This document shows, piece after piece, positions 1 to 6,416 of a stretch of DNA of 64,000 nt (positions are counted from its first letter, which is position 1; each line of letters begins with the position of its first letter). The stretch spans positions 62,001 to 126,000 of the forward strand of contig NZ_CP083556.1 in NCBI RefSeq assembly GCF_025144465.1. Direction: 5' to 3'. The notes under the pieces were generated by a model. It ran no database searches. It was not told where the DNA came from and saw nothing but the letters and a program-made list of their open reading frames with translations. A program made the position numbers and the translations under genes. The stretch comes from Leisingera sp. S132 (lineage in GTDB: Bacteria; Pseudomonadota; Alphaproteobacteria; Rhodobacterales; Rhodobacteraceae).

Positions 1-690
1 AACCGTGAACACCCGTTCGATCTGGGCAGGCGCAAAGGCGATGTTTTCGCAGAAGCCGTCGACCGCATCCACCAGCCCCTCGGCAAAAGCGGCGCGCAGG
101 GCGGGGATGCAGACCTGATCAATATAATCATCGTCCCGGCCCTTGTACTCCGCCGGGGTGGCATGGGCGCCGAGGAAAGTGGTTTTCACCGTCACCGGGC
201 GCAATTCGCCCAGGCGGCGGGCGGCGCGCAGCATGTTGAGTTCGGTGGTCTGGTCCAGCCCGTAGCCGGATTTCACCTCCACCACCGTGGCACCCTCAGC
301 AATCAGCGCGTCGAGCCGCGGCAGCGCGCCCTGCACCAGATCCTCCAGCGCGGCCTCACGGGTGGCCGACACGGTGGAGACGATGCCGCCCCCTGCCCTT
401 GCGACTTCCTCATACGTGGCGCCGTTGAGGCGCATCTCGAACTCCATCGCCCGGTTGCCGCCAAAGACGATATGCGTGTGGCAGTCGATCAGGCCCGGTG
501 TCACCAGCCGCCCGTCCAGATCCACATGCTTCCAGGGAAAATTGTCAGCTGACAATTCCTGCCGCGGCCCAGCCCAGACGATTTTCCCGCCCGAGACCGC
601 AACGGCACCGTCATCAATCAGCCCGTAAGGCGTATCGGAACTGGCCATCGTGGCCAGCCGGGCGCCTGTCAGAACATAGTTGCCAGTCAC
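1..690 (-). CDS. hutI: Imidazolonepropionase, N-terminal 230 residues (runs off left edge)
   Basis: HutI hydrolyses 4-imidazolone-5-propanoate to N-formimidoyl-glutamate, step three of cytoplasmic histidine degradation. Reading from a GTG at 690, the frame is open to base 1. It shows the amidohydrolase metal-binding motif [13 protein letters not shown] (His71, His73), followed by EVARAGGGI (about 95-103), EVKSGYGLD (138-146) and TFLGAHATP (171-179), all characteristic of HutI. The C-terminal part of the barrel and remaining metal ligands lie outside the window. The GTG start is preceded by a purine-rich GGGGGGA at about 7-bp spacing. Oddity: codons 45-51 are built on a perfect 18-bp palindrome (540-557) identical in core to the putative partition sites downstream of repC. 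The family call is secure; the start is likely but not certain. Confidence 0.93.
   Translation of the reverse strand, partial: MTGNYVLTGARLATMASSDTPYGLIDDGAVAVSGGKIVWAGPRQELSADNFPWKHVDLDGRLVTPGLIDCHTHIVFGGNRAMEFEMRLNGATYEEVARAGGGIVSTVSATREAALEDLVQGALPRLDALIAEGATVVEVKSGYGLDQTTELNMLRAARRLGELRPVTVKTTFLGAHATPAEYKGRDDDYIDQVCIPALRAAFAEGLVDAVDGFCENIAFAPAQIERVFTV
540..557. promoter_or_regulatory. Putative parS palindrome inside hutI
   Basis: AATTGTCAGCTGACAATT is a perfect 18-bp palindrome lying within hutI codons 45-51. Its 14-bp core recurs at 2371-2384 and 2226-2239, and with one mismatch at 2471-2484. In RepABC replicons RepB binds such palindromes for segregation, so this is inferred to be the outermost parS of the set. 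Confidence 0.6.
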
Positions 691-750
691 GCAAATCCCC
701 CCGAGTCGCTTGGTTGCCAGTTGGGCAATAAGCTACTCATTTAGGGCATT

Positions 751-762
751 ATGTCTAGTCAT
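751..762. promoter_or_regulatory. Possible operator upstream of hutI
   Basis: ATGTCTAGTCAT is a 12-bp palindrome with a single mismatch, about 60 bp upstream of the hutI start in an AT-richer 105-bp gap. Its shape resembles operators of HutC, the GntR-family repressor of histidine utilisation, but no hutC is in the window and the match is short. Confidence 0.3.
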
Positions 763-795
763 AAAATGAATAAGCTGCGACTTGGCCCTGCGATG

Positions 796-2121
796 CTAGT
801 GTCCCTCTTTCCGCGGCATCCGAGGGTGCAGATCGTCGATGATGACCGGATGCGCATGCGGGTGGCCGCCCTGCAAGTGCGGGTGATCCGGCGGCAGGTC
901 CGGGTGCTCATGCGCAACCGGCGCGCCACTGTCCGCGGGCCACAGGTGCTGCGCCGCGATCAGCCCGGCAGCGGCCAGCAGCGCCAAAACCAGCATCGCC
1001 GCCCCTGCCCCCCAGGCCGCCATCAGCCAGGCCGACAGCGGATAGAAGACCAGCCAGCAGGCATGCGAAAGGGTGAACTGCGCGGCAAAGATGGCCGGGC
1101 GGTCCGCTGCATGGGCCGAGCGCGCCAGCAGCCGCCCCGAAGGGGTCATCACAGCAGAGTAGCCCAAGCCGATCACGAACCAGGCGATTGCCAGCCGTGC
1201 AAACCCCAGCGGCTGAACCAGCGCGGCCAATGCCAGCCCCATCAGCGCAGCACTTCCCAATGCGCCGCCTGCCAGCATCACGCTGCGGTCCGGCAGACGC
1301 TCCAGTAGCCGCGGCAGCAGCATGGCCGACAGCATCGAGCCGCCGCCGAAACAGGCCAGCGCCAGCGCCACTGCGCTTTCGCCATGCCCCAGCCCGGCGC
1401 GCACCAGCACCACCGTGTTGACCAGCACCATCGCGGCCATCGCAGACACCACCCAATTCATTGCCAGCAGCCCGCGCAGCCGCGGGGTGCGCAGATAGTT
1501 GCGGATGCCGCGGGTGGTGCGCTGCCAGATCGGCCGCGGCGCCTTGGGTTCCGGCGACGGCAGAACGATGGAGACGAGCAGCAAGGCGGAGGCCGCAAAC
1601 CCCGCCGCGGTGCCCCAGAACAGCGTCGAGGAGCTGACCAGAACCAGCAGCGCCGCGGCCAGCATCGGGCTGATCAGGCTTTCCAGTTCATACGCCATCC
1701 GCGACAGCGACAGCGCCTGGGTGTAGTCCTTCTCCTCTGTCAGCACATCTGGGATCGAGGCCTGAAAGGCGGGCGTGAATCCGGCGGAGGCCGATTGCAG
1801 CACGAAGATCAGCAAATAGACCTGCCAGACCTCCGTGACGAACGGCAGGCAAACGGCGACTGCGGCCCGCACCATGTCCAGAGTGATCAGCATCCGGCGG
1901 CGGTCCACCTGTTCGGCCCAAGCGGCGGCGATGGGGGCTACGGTGACATAGGCCACCATTTTGATCGTCAATGCGGTGCCCAGCACCACGCCTGCGCGCT
2001 CCCCGGCCAGATCAAAGGCCAGAAGGCCAAGCGCCACGGTTGCCAGGCCCGTGCCTGTCAGGGCCACGATCTGGGCCAGAAAGAGATGCCGGTAGGTCCG
2101 GTACTTCAGGATGGAGAGCAT
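796..2121 (-). CDS. MFS permease with C-terminal His-rich tail
   Basis: A 441-residue inner-membrane transporter of the major facilitator superfamily. About twelve hydrophobic segments span residues 10-395, with the cytoplasmic loop AEQVDRRRMLITLDMVRA (about 70-87) typical of the MFS signature between TM2 and TM3. The last 45 residues are hydrophilic and His-rich (HEHPDLPPDHPHLQGGHPHAH), a likely cytoplasmic metal-binding tail. The ATG at 2121 starts MLSILKYRTYRHLF, the normal beginning of such permeases. An in-frame TTG at 2223 would add 34 hydrophilic residues and reach into a parS palindrome, so it was not chosen. The gene lies downstream of repC on the same strand, separated by partition sites, and is followed by hutI. 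The substrate cannot be deduced; the tail suggests a metal or metal-sensitive export role only as a guess. Confidence 0.85.
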   Translation of the reverse strand: MLSILKYRTYRHLFLAQIVALTGTGLATVALGLLAFDLAGERAGVVLGTALTIKMVAYVTVAPIAAAWAEQVDRRRMLITLDMVRAAVAVCLPFVTEVWQVYLLIFVLQSASAGFTPAFQASIPDVLTEEKDYTQALSLSRMAYELESLISPMLAAALLVLVSSSTLFWGTAAGFAASALLLVSIVLPSPEPKAPRPIWQRTTRGIRNYLRTPRLRGLLAMNWVVSAMAAMVLVNTVVLVRAGLGHGESAVALALACFGGGSMLSAMLLPRLLERLPDRSVMLAGGALGSAALMGLALAALVQPLGFARLAIAWFVIGLGYSAVMTPSGRLLARSAHAADRPAIFAAQFTLSHACWLVFYPLSAWLMAAWGAGAAMLVLALLAAAGLIAAQHLWPADSGAPVAHEHPDLPPDHPHLQGGHPHAHPVIIDDLHPRMPRKEGH

Positions 2122-2222
2122 GCAGGCTTTGCCTTTGTGACTGGGAGTGTCCCGGCCACTGTGGCCGCTGGCGAGCGCTGAAAGCAATGGTGCAATGCCG
2201 CCGGAACCCGAGGCAAAGGTCA

Positions 2223-2242
2223 AAATTGTCAGCTGACAATTT
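2223..2242. promoter_or_regulatory. Putative parS palindrome
   Basis: A perfect 20-bp palindrome (AAATTGTCAGCTGACAATTT) in the gap between repC and the MFS gene, 229 bp beyond the repC stop. It is the longest symmetrical member of the four-site family and is presumed to be bound by RepB. Confidence 0.75.
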
Positions 2243-2368
2243 CAGTCACGAGGTGCCGGTTCCGGAGTGCGGCAGGGTGGTTTTCAGCCCGGTAAACTGC
2301 GCCGTTCCAGATCCGTACCCCATACGGAAACCGGCGCCGCGCCGCGCGGGTTTCACGCTGTCTTCAAA

Positions 2369-2386
2369 AGTTGTCAGCTGACAATT
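2369..2386. promoter_or_regulatory. Putative parS palindrome
   Basis: The 14-bp core TTGTCAGCTGACAA (2371-2384) is perfect; the outer bases of the 18-bp site carry one mismatch. It lies about 90 bp downstream of the repC stop codon. Confidence 0.72.
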
Positions 2387-2468
2387 CACTTCAGGCTCCT
2401 GTTCAGAAGAAGCTGAAATCCAGTGTTCACCGCGTCAAACCGGTCACTGAAGACCGGCAGCCTGTGAA

Positions 2469-2486
2469 AATTGTCAGCTGGCAATC
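2469..2486. promoter_or_regulatory. Putative parS palindrome overlapping the repC stop
   Basis: TTGTCAGCTGGCAA at 2471-2484 is the same palindrome with one mismatch. It covers the last codons and stop of repC, so the site is constrained by coding. It is the degenerate copy nearest the replication gene. Confidence 0.6.
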
Positions 2487-3616
2487 TCCGCCCGGTTCCC
2501 CGCCTGCAGCAGCGCATTCAGCATCGGTGCGGTGGAAAACTGGCCCGCGCGCGCTTTCTGAGCCAGACGCCGCAGATAGGCGCCGGGGCTGCGGATGGTG
2601 CCGAGTTTCTCCAGCATGCAGATCACCGCTGTTGCCGCGTCCTTGCGGCCCATGGCGGCACGGGCGTCGCTCAGCACCGGCATCTCGATCCCCATCATCG
2701 GCGACAGGGTTTCGGCAATGCGGTCGGCATCCTGCCAGCTGCGCAGCTCGCCGGGATAGTAGGCCTGAACCTCTGGGCAGGCACGCAGGACCTTGGCCAG
2801 ATCACTTGCATTCTCTGTATTGCCTGCCTTGCCGTCTGTGGCATGCGGTTGAGGGCAGGGCGCTTTGGCCTGCGGCTCTTCAGAGTCAGAATCATTTTTT
2901 ACTGAATCCTGTATGTGCCGCTCATTCTGGCTGACGGGGCCGCTCATTTTGCCTGCAGCGGGCAGGGGAGCTTGCGGGGTTTCCTCCGGTGTCCGGCTGG
3001 CAATTTCCGCGCGCAGGAGATCTGCCATTGCGGAGAGTTCGGCTTCGCAGGGCTTGCGGCGCAGCAGTTTGCGGGACGCGTCCAGCAGTGTCTCTGCCGT
3101 CTCATCGGCAATGTCCAGCAGCTCCTGCCGCAGCACGGCAACGCGGTCCCGCAGAACGGCCAGGTGCTCGGTGCGTTCCTTGGCGTTCAAGGCGGCACCG
3201 AAGATCCGGGCGGCATGGCGGGCGAGGGGAGAGAGATCGAAGCCGAACGCCATCGCGGTGTCCCCGCCAACCCGGCGCGCGTAGCGTTTGCGGTTGGGGC
3301 TGTTTTTCCGGCTGACAATGCCGAGCCGGGTGAGGGCGGCCAGGTGGCGGCGCAGGGTGCTTTCGGGCATCCCGTTCAAGCGCTCCATCAGCCTGCGGTT
3401 CGACGGGAACACGATGGCGCTGTCCGCTTCTGCAGGCAAAGCGCGCTCCGGGAAAAACGTCAGCAGCGCCTTCAGGACGCCAAGGGTGCGGTGGCTCAGT
3501 TCAAATTCCGCGGCGGCGTGCGTCAGCGCAGCCAGAAGGTCCCACTTGTCGTGAGTACCCGCCAGCCGGCCGCACGGATCCTGCCGCCCAAATGCGATTT
3601 GGGACGCCTGTTCCAT
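2474..3616 (-). CDS. repC: Replication initiator RepC
   Basis: RepC is the initiator of RepABC replicons and in this family usually carries its own origin within the coding sequence. The 380-residue product has the family layout: an N-terminal winged-helix region with the signature FPSNRRLMERLNGMPESTLR, then RHLAALTRLGIVSRKNSPNRKRYARR and AFGFDLSPL (about 75-145), a low-complexity linker (about 205-270) and a C-terminal domain ending LLQAGNRAEIAS. The ATG at 3616 gives MEQASQIAFGR, which matches the usual N terminus. A GTG at 3628 and a TTG at 3637 are upstream alternatives with no better ribosome site. The gene is third in repA-repB-repC, separated from repB by the antisense RNA gene. The incompatibility type cannot be assigned by eye. 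Confidence 0.95.
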   Translation of the reverse strand: MEQASQIAFGRQDPCGRLAGTHDKWDLLAALTHAAAEFELSHRTLGVLKALLTFFPERALPAEADSAIVFPSNRRLMERLNGMPESTLRRHLAALTRLGIVSRKNSPNRKRYARRVGGDTAMAFGFDLSPLARHAARIFGAALNAKERTEHLAVLRDRVAVLRQELLDIADETAETLLDASRKLLRRKPCEAELSAMADLLRAEIASRTPEETPQAPLPAAGKMSGPVSQNERHIQDSVKNDSDSEEPQAKAPCPQPHATDGKAGNTENASDLAKVLRACPEVQAYYPGELRSWQDADRIAETLSPMMGIEMPVLSDARAAMGRKDAATAVICMLEKLGTIRSPGAYLRRLAQKARAGQFSTAPMLNALLQAGNRAEIAS

Positions 3617-3667
3617 GATTATTTTCACGAAAGACAAAGAATTCCCGCCCCCATGCAGCGCATGGAG

Positions 3668-3696
3668 TTGACACTAAGGAGTCTGAAGGGCTATTC
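3668..3696 (+). promoter_or_regulatory. Promoter of the counter-transcribed RNA
   Basis: A perfect -35 hexamer TTGACA (3668-3673), a 17-bp spacer and a -10-like CTATTC (3691-3696) point against the repABC operon, in the repB-repC gap. This is the position and orientation of the strong constitutive ctRNA promoter in RepABC replicons. Confidence 0.7.
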
Positions 3697-3702
3697 CAAA
3701 GG

Positions 3703-3757
3703 TGCTAAATCTGAGAACGGCCTTCTGGGATGTAATGTCCTGGGGGGCTTTTCTTTT
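3703..3757 (+). ncRNA. RepABC counter-transcribed antisense RNA (inc-alpha type)
   Basis: A short antisense RNA of about 55 nt is predicted in the 3617-3798 gap between repB and repC. It starts about 7 nt after the -10 element and ends in a stem (3721-3730 with 3738-3747, several G-U pairs, 7-nt loop) followed by CTTTTCTTTT. Such RNAs pair with the repC leader and repress RepC synthesis, setting copy number and incompatibility. The exact 5' end is inferred from the promoter. Confidence 0.7.
3721..3757 (+). terminator. Rho-independent terminator of the antisense RNA
   Basis: A ten-pair stem (CCTTCTGGGA with TCCTGGGGGG, allowing G-U pairs) and a 7-nt loop precede a U-rich tract at 3749-3757. 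The G-U pairs form only in the plus-strand RNA, which supports the assigned orientation. Confidence 0.65.
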
Positions 3758-3798
3758 GCCTGCTTACGTGCCTCCTGTCCTGTTTTCTCTGCTCTTCT

Positions 3799-4773
3799 TC
3801 AGTCTTCCGGCTGCTCGGGCTGGTCTTTTTGCCAGCGGCCGTGAAGCTCTGCCATGATCTCTTCTGCGTTTTCGTCGAACCAGGCGTCAAAGCCGGGTGT
3901 GTCCTTGCCGGAGATCGTCAGGGTGATGCCCTTGGCGGTTGTCTTGATGCCTGCCACTGCGGCGCCGTTGCTGCCCGGCAAGGCGCGGGATTTCGGCGGG
4001 GCAGGGGGGGCTTTCACCTCCTGGCTCACGCCCTGGGCATGGGTCAGAACCGCCTCGAACCTTCCGTCGGAATCATAGGTGGTGAAATCCGGCCGGTGTG
4101 TCCGGGTGATGGCCCGGGCCCGCGCGGCGGGGTCCTGGAACAGCTTGACCAGCATCATCCAGCGGTCGCGGCCGACGCCGGGGGCAGAGCCGATGGCCCG
4201 CAGGAAGGGCAGCTCAAACGCGGTGCCGACCTTCAGCATCCGCGACACCATCGGCAGGTCGATCGACAGCGCCGCGGCAATTGTCGGCCGGTCATAGCCG
4301 TCGTTCTGCAGCTGCGCCGCAAAGGAGGCCTTTTCAATAAAGCTGAGATCCAGGCGCGAGGTGTTTTCCTGTCCCTGCGCCATCACAAGCGCGTGGTCGT
4401 CCAACTGCCGCACCATCGCCTTCACTGGCAGGCCAAGCTCCCGCAGCGCCATCAGGCGGCGGCGGCCATAAACGATTTCGAACCGCCCGGGCGCCTTGGG
4501 GTGCGGGCGCAGCAGCACCGGAACCTGCTGGCCATAGGTCCGCAGGCTCTCCTTCAGCTGGTTAAGCGCGGCACCGTCCAGGCCCAGACGGTCCTCGTAG
4601 CCCGCGTCGTCGATCAGCGCGGCGTCGATTTCCTGCACCGCGCTTTCCTGCAGCTTGCTGAGCGAGGATTGCAGCGCCCCGACCGCGCCGCGCGGCATCA
4701 TCTTGGGTTTCGGCCCGCCAGCGGATGCTGCCGGGCTGCCGAGTGCCGTGCTGAGAATGCCTTTGCGTGCCAT
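3799..4773 (-). CDS. repB: Partition protein RepB (ParB family)
   Basis: RepB binds parS palindromes and is moved by RepA to segregate the replicon. The 324-residue protein begins MARKGILSTALGS, then a basic linker, a ParB N-terminal domain with the box motif EIVYGRRRLMALRELG (about 112-127), the QENTSRLDLSFIEKA segment (about 145-159), a helix-turn-helix region DRPTIAAALSIDLPMVSRML (about 170-189) and a C-terminal region rich in prolines and charges. The ATG at 4773 overlaps the repA stop as TGATG and has GGAGG five bases upstream. An in-frame ATG at 4785 would remove that ribosome site, so it was rejected. Translational coupling to repA is the norm for this operon type. Confidence 0.95.
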   Translation of the reverse strand: MARKGILSTALGSPAASAGGPKPKMMPRGAVGALQSSLSKLQESAVQEIDAALIDDAGYEDRLGLDGAALNQLKESLRTYGQQVPVLLRPHPKAPGRFEIVYGRRRLMALRELGLPVKAMVRQLDDHALVMAQGQENTSRLDLSFIEKASFAAQLQNDGYDRPTIAAALSIDLPMVSRMLKVGTAFELPFLRAIGSAPGVGRDRWMMLVKLFQDPAARARAITRTHRPDFTTYDSDGRFEAVLTHAQGVSQEVKAPPAPPKSRALPGSNGAAVAGIKTTAKGITLTISGKDTPGFDAWFDENAEEIMAELHGRWQKDQPEQPED

Positions 4774-5948
4774 CAACGCCTCCATGCTTGTTGAAGGAGC
4801 GATTCTATTTCATCGTTAACTTGATTTAGTGAATCCACCGCACGGTCGTAGGTTGACCTGTGAAACATGGATCTTTCGACCTCATAGACCGTTTGCTGGG
4901 TCAGGCCCGCGTCGGAAATCGCGGTGGATTTCAGCATCGGGGCAACCATCACTTCCTCGCCGAACAATTGCCGCAGAAATGCAACCACCTGTTGCTGCGG
5001 GCCGTCGTTCGGCTCGTACCGGTTGATCAGGAAGCGCAGGAAATCGAACTCCAGCGCGGCCCCGGCGTTGGAAACCACATCCAGCAGCTCGGCTGACATC
5101 TGCAGGAACTGCGACATCGAGGCGATGTCGAGCATGTTCGGCACCACGGTGATGATCACGCCGGTGGAGGCACAGAGCGCCGACATGGTCAGATACCCCA
5201 GCTGCGGTGGGCAGTCGAAGATGATCACGTCGTAATCCTGCTCGACCTCCTCCAGCGCGGCGGCCATGCGCGAGAAGAACGCGGGCTGCACGTTGTTGAT
5301 CAGCGCCTGCGGGGTCTCGTGTTCGAATTCCTGCAGGATCAGCCCGCCGGGGGCGAGGTCTAGATTGGCGAAATAGGTCTGCTGGATGATGTCGCGCAAG
5401 GGCAGGGGGTCATCATAGCGGATTGCGTCATAAATCGTCCCTGTTTCGAGGAAATCGACCTCTGGCCTATAGCCGAAAAGCGTCGTCAGCGACGCCTGCG
5501 GGTCGATATCCACCGCCAGAACCCGGTAGCCCTTGAGCGCCAGCCGTTGCGCGGTGTGAATGGACGACGTGGTCTTGCCCGATCCGCCCTTGAAGTTCAG
5601 GAAGGACAGCACCTGCACCTTGTCGCCCTCGCGGCGGCCGCGCAGGTAGGTGCCGGGGGTCTTGGCCGCGGCATCCAGGATCTTGCGCATTTCCATCAGG
5701 TCGGCGGCGGAATAATGGCGGCGGCCGCCCGGGGTGGTGTGCACCTCGGGGAATTTGCCGTCAAAATGCAGCTTGCGCAGGAAGCTGGCAGAGATTCCCA
5801 GCATCTCTGCTGCCTCGCCGGCACTGAACAGGCGCAATTCCTTCCTTGCATCCGGCGCAAAACTCGCCAGCATGTGGCTGTTAAGAGCCGCACTGAGGTT
5901 CTCCGCGTTCTCGCGGATACGCTGATTGATGTGGAGTGCTACTGCCAC
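4773..5948 (-). CDS. repA: Partition ATPase RepA (ParA family)
   Basis: A 391-residue ParA-type ATPase that drives plasmid partition and represses the repABC promoter. Residues 40-95 form an N-terminal DNA-binding domain (AGEAAEMLGISASFLRKLHF) as in RepABC-type RepA. The deviant Walker A motif is FKGGSGKTT (119-127), the Walker A' motif is DIDPQAS (148-154) and the Walker B is VIIFDCPPQLGYL (near 240). The start is GTG at 5948 with GAGAGGG upstream; an internal start would remove part of the N-terminal helix region. It is the first gene of repABC, and its stop overlaps repB. Divergent from the methyltransferase gene at 6417. Confidence 0.95.
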   Translation of the reverse strand: MAVALHINQRIRENAENLSAALNSHMLASFAPDARKELRLFSAGEAAEMLGISASFLRKLHFDGKFPEVHTTPGGRRHYSAADLMEMRKILDAAAKTPGTYLRGRREGDKVQVLSFLNFKGGSGKTTSSIHTAQRLALKGYRVLAVDIDPQASLTTLFGYRPEVDFLETGTIYDAIRYDDPLPLRDIIQQTYFANLDLAPGGLILQEFEHETPQALINNVQPAFFSRMAAALEEVEQDYDVIIFDCPPQLGYLTMSALCASTGVIITVVPNMLDIASMSQFLQMSAELLDVVSNAGAALEFDFLRFLINRYEPNDGPQQQVVAFLRQLFGEEVMVAPMLKSTAISDAGLTQQTVYEVERSMFHRSTYDRAVDSLNQVNDEIESLLQQAWRR

Positions 5949-6001
5949 CTGCTGCCCTCTCGATAGTAACGCTGTTTTGCGTCAGCGCCTTATTTATCGT
6001 T

Positions 6002-6031
6002 TCTATACGCAATGCGAACGCAGTTGTGCAA
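6002..6031 (-). promoter_or_regulatory. Candidate repABC promoter
   Basis: On the minus strand TTGCAC (6031-6026), an 18-bp spacer and TATAGA (6007-6002) form a sigma70-like promoter about 55 bp upstream of the repA GTG. Repeated GCGT/GCAATGCG elements surround it and could serve RepA autoregulation. Based on consensus matching only. Confidence 0.45.
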
Positions 6032-6161
6032 TAGATTCCTTCAGTTAGAGGTTGCAGCCGGGTCCGCCGGCGCCGTGCCTTACACGGTGAATCTCAGAGG
6101 TTTTCCGGGTAAGGCATTGAATTAAAATAACTTGTTAGGCACCGAATGGGTTTTCACGGCC

Positions 6162-6170
6162 TGTGGATAA
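6162..6170 (-). promoter_or_regulatory. DnaA box
   Basis: TTATCCACA on the minus strand is an exact match to the DnaA consensus, next to an AT-rich tract about 210 bp upstream of repA. A nine-base match can arise by chance, and RepABC origins usually lie in repC, so its role is uncertain. Confidence 0.4.
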
Positions 6171-6416
6171 TTTTTCGCCACGGTATGCATGATGCGCAAA
6201 AACGATCGGGTCCGCGAGTCGCCAAGGCATGGAGATTCCCGGAAAAACAGCTGGTTTAGGGTCTAACGGCCTGATTTCCCGTCTGCGCGGATCAACTGGC
6301 CTGACTCCAGGACGGTTCCGCAGGGCAGAGTGTCGGTTTCTGCAACCGGATTTCGCAATCCTGCAGGTGAACCCTGCGTCTTTTGGCGAAACTCACTGTC
6401 AAAGGAGACCCCTGCG

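Larger units (their letters stand above)
5949..6416. other. Divergent intergenic region upstream of repA and the MttB gene
   Basis: 468 bp without a supportable gene. It holds the likely repABC promoter (6002-6031), an AT-rich stretch (6119-6137), one perfect DnaA-box match (6162-6170) and a leader of up to 200 nt for the gene at 6417. I could not fold the leader into a known riboswitch class. Confidence 0.6.

Noticed and set aside
6203-6416. Possible riboswitch (glycine or THF type) in the leader of the MttB gene
   Set aside because: A short resemblance to glycine-aptamer sequence before the ribosome site, but the conserved core elements and paired stems could not be found.
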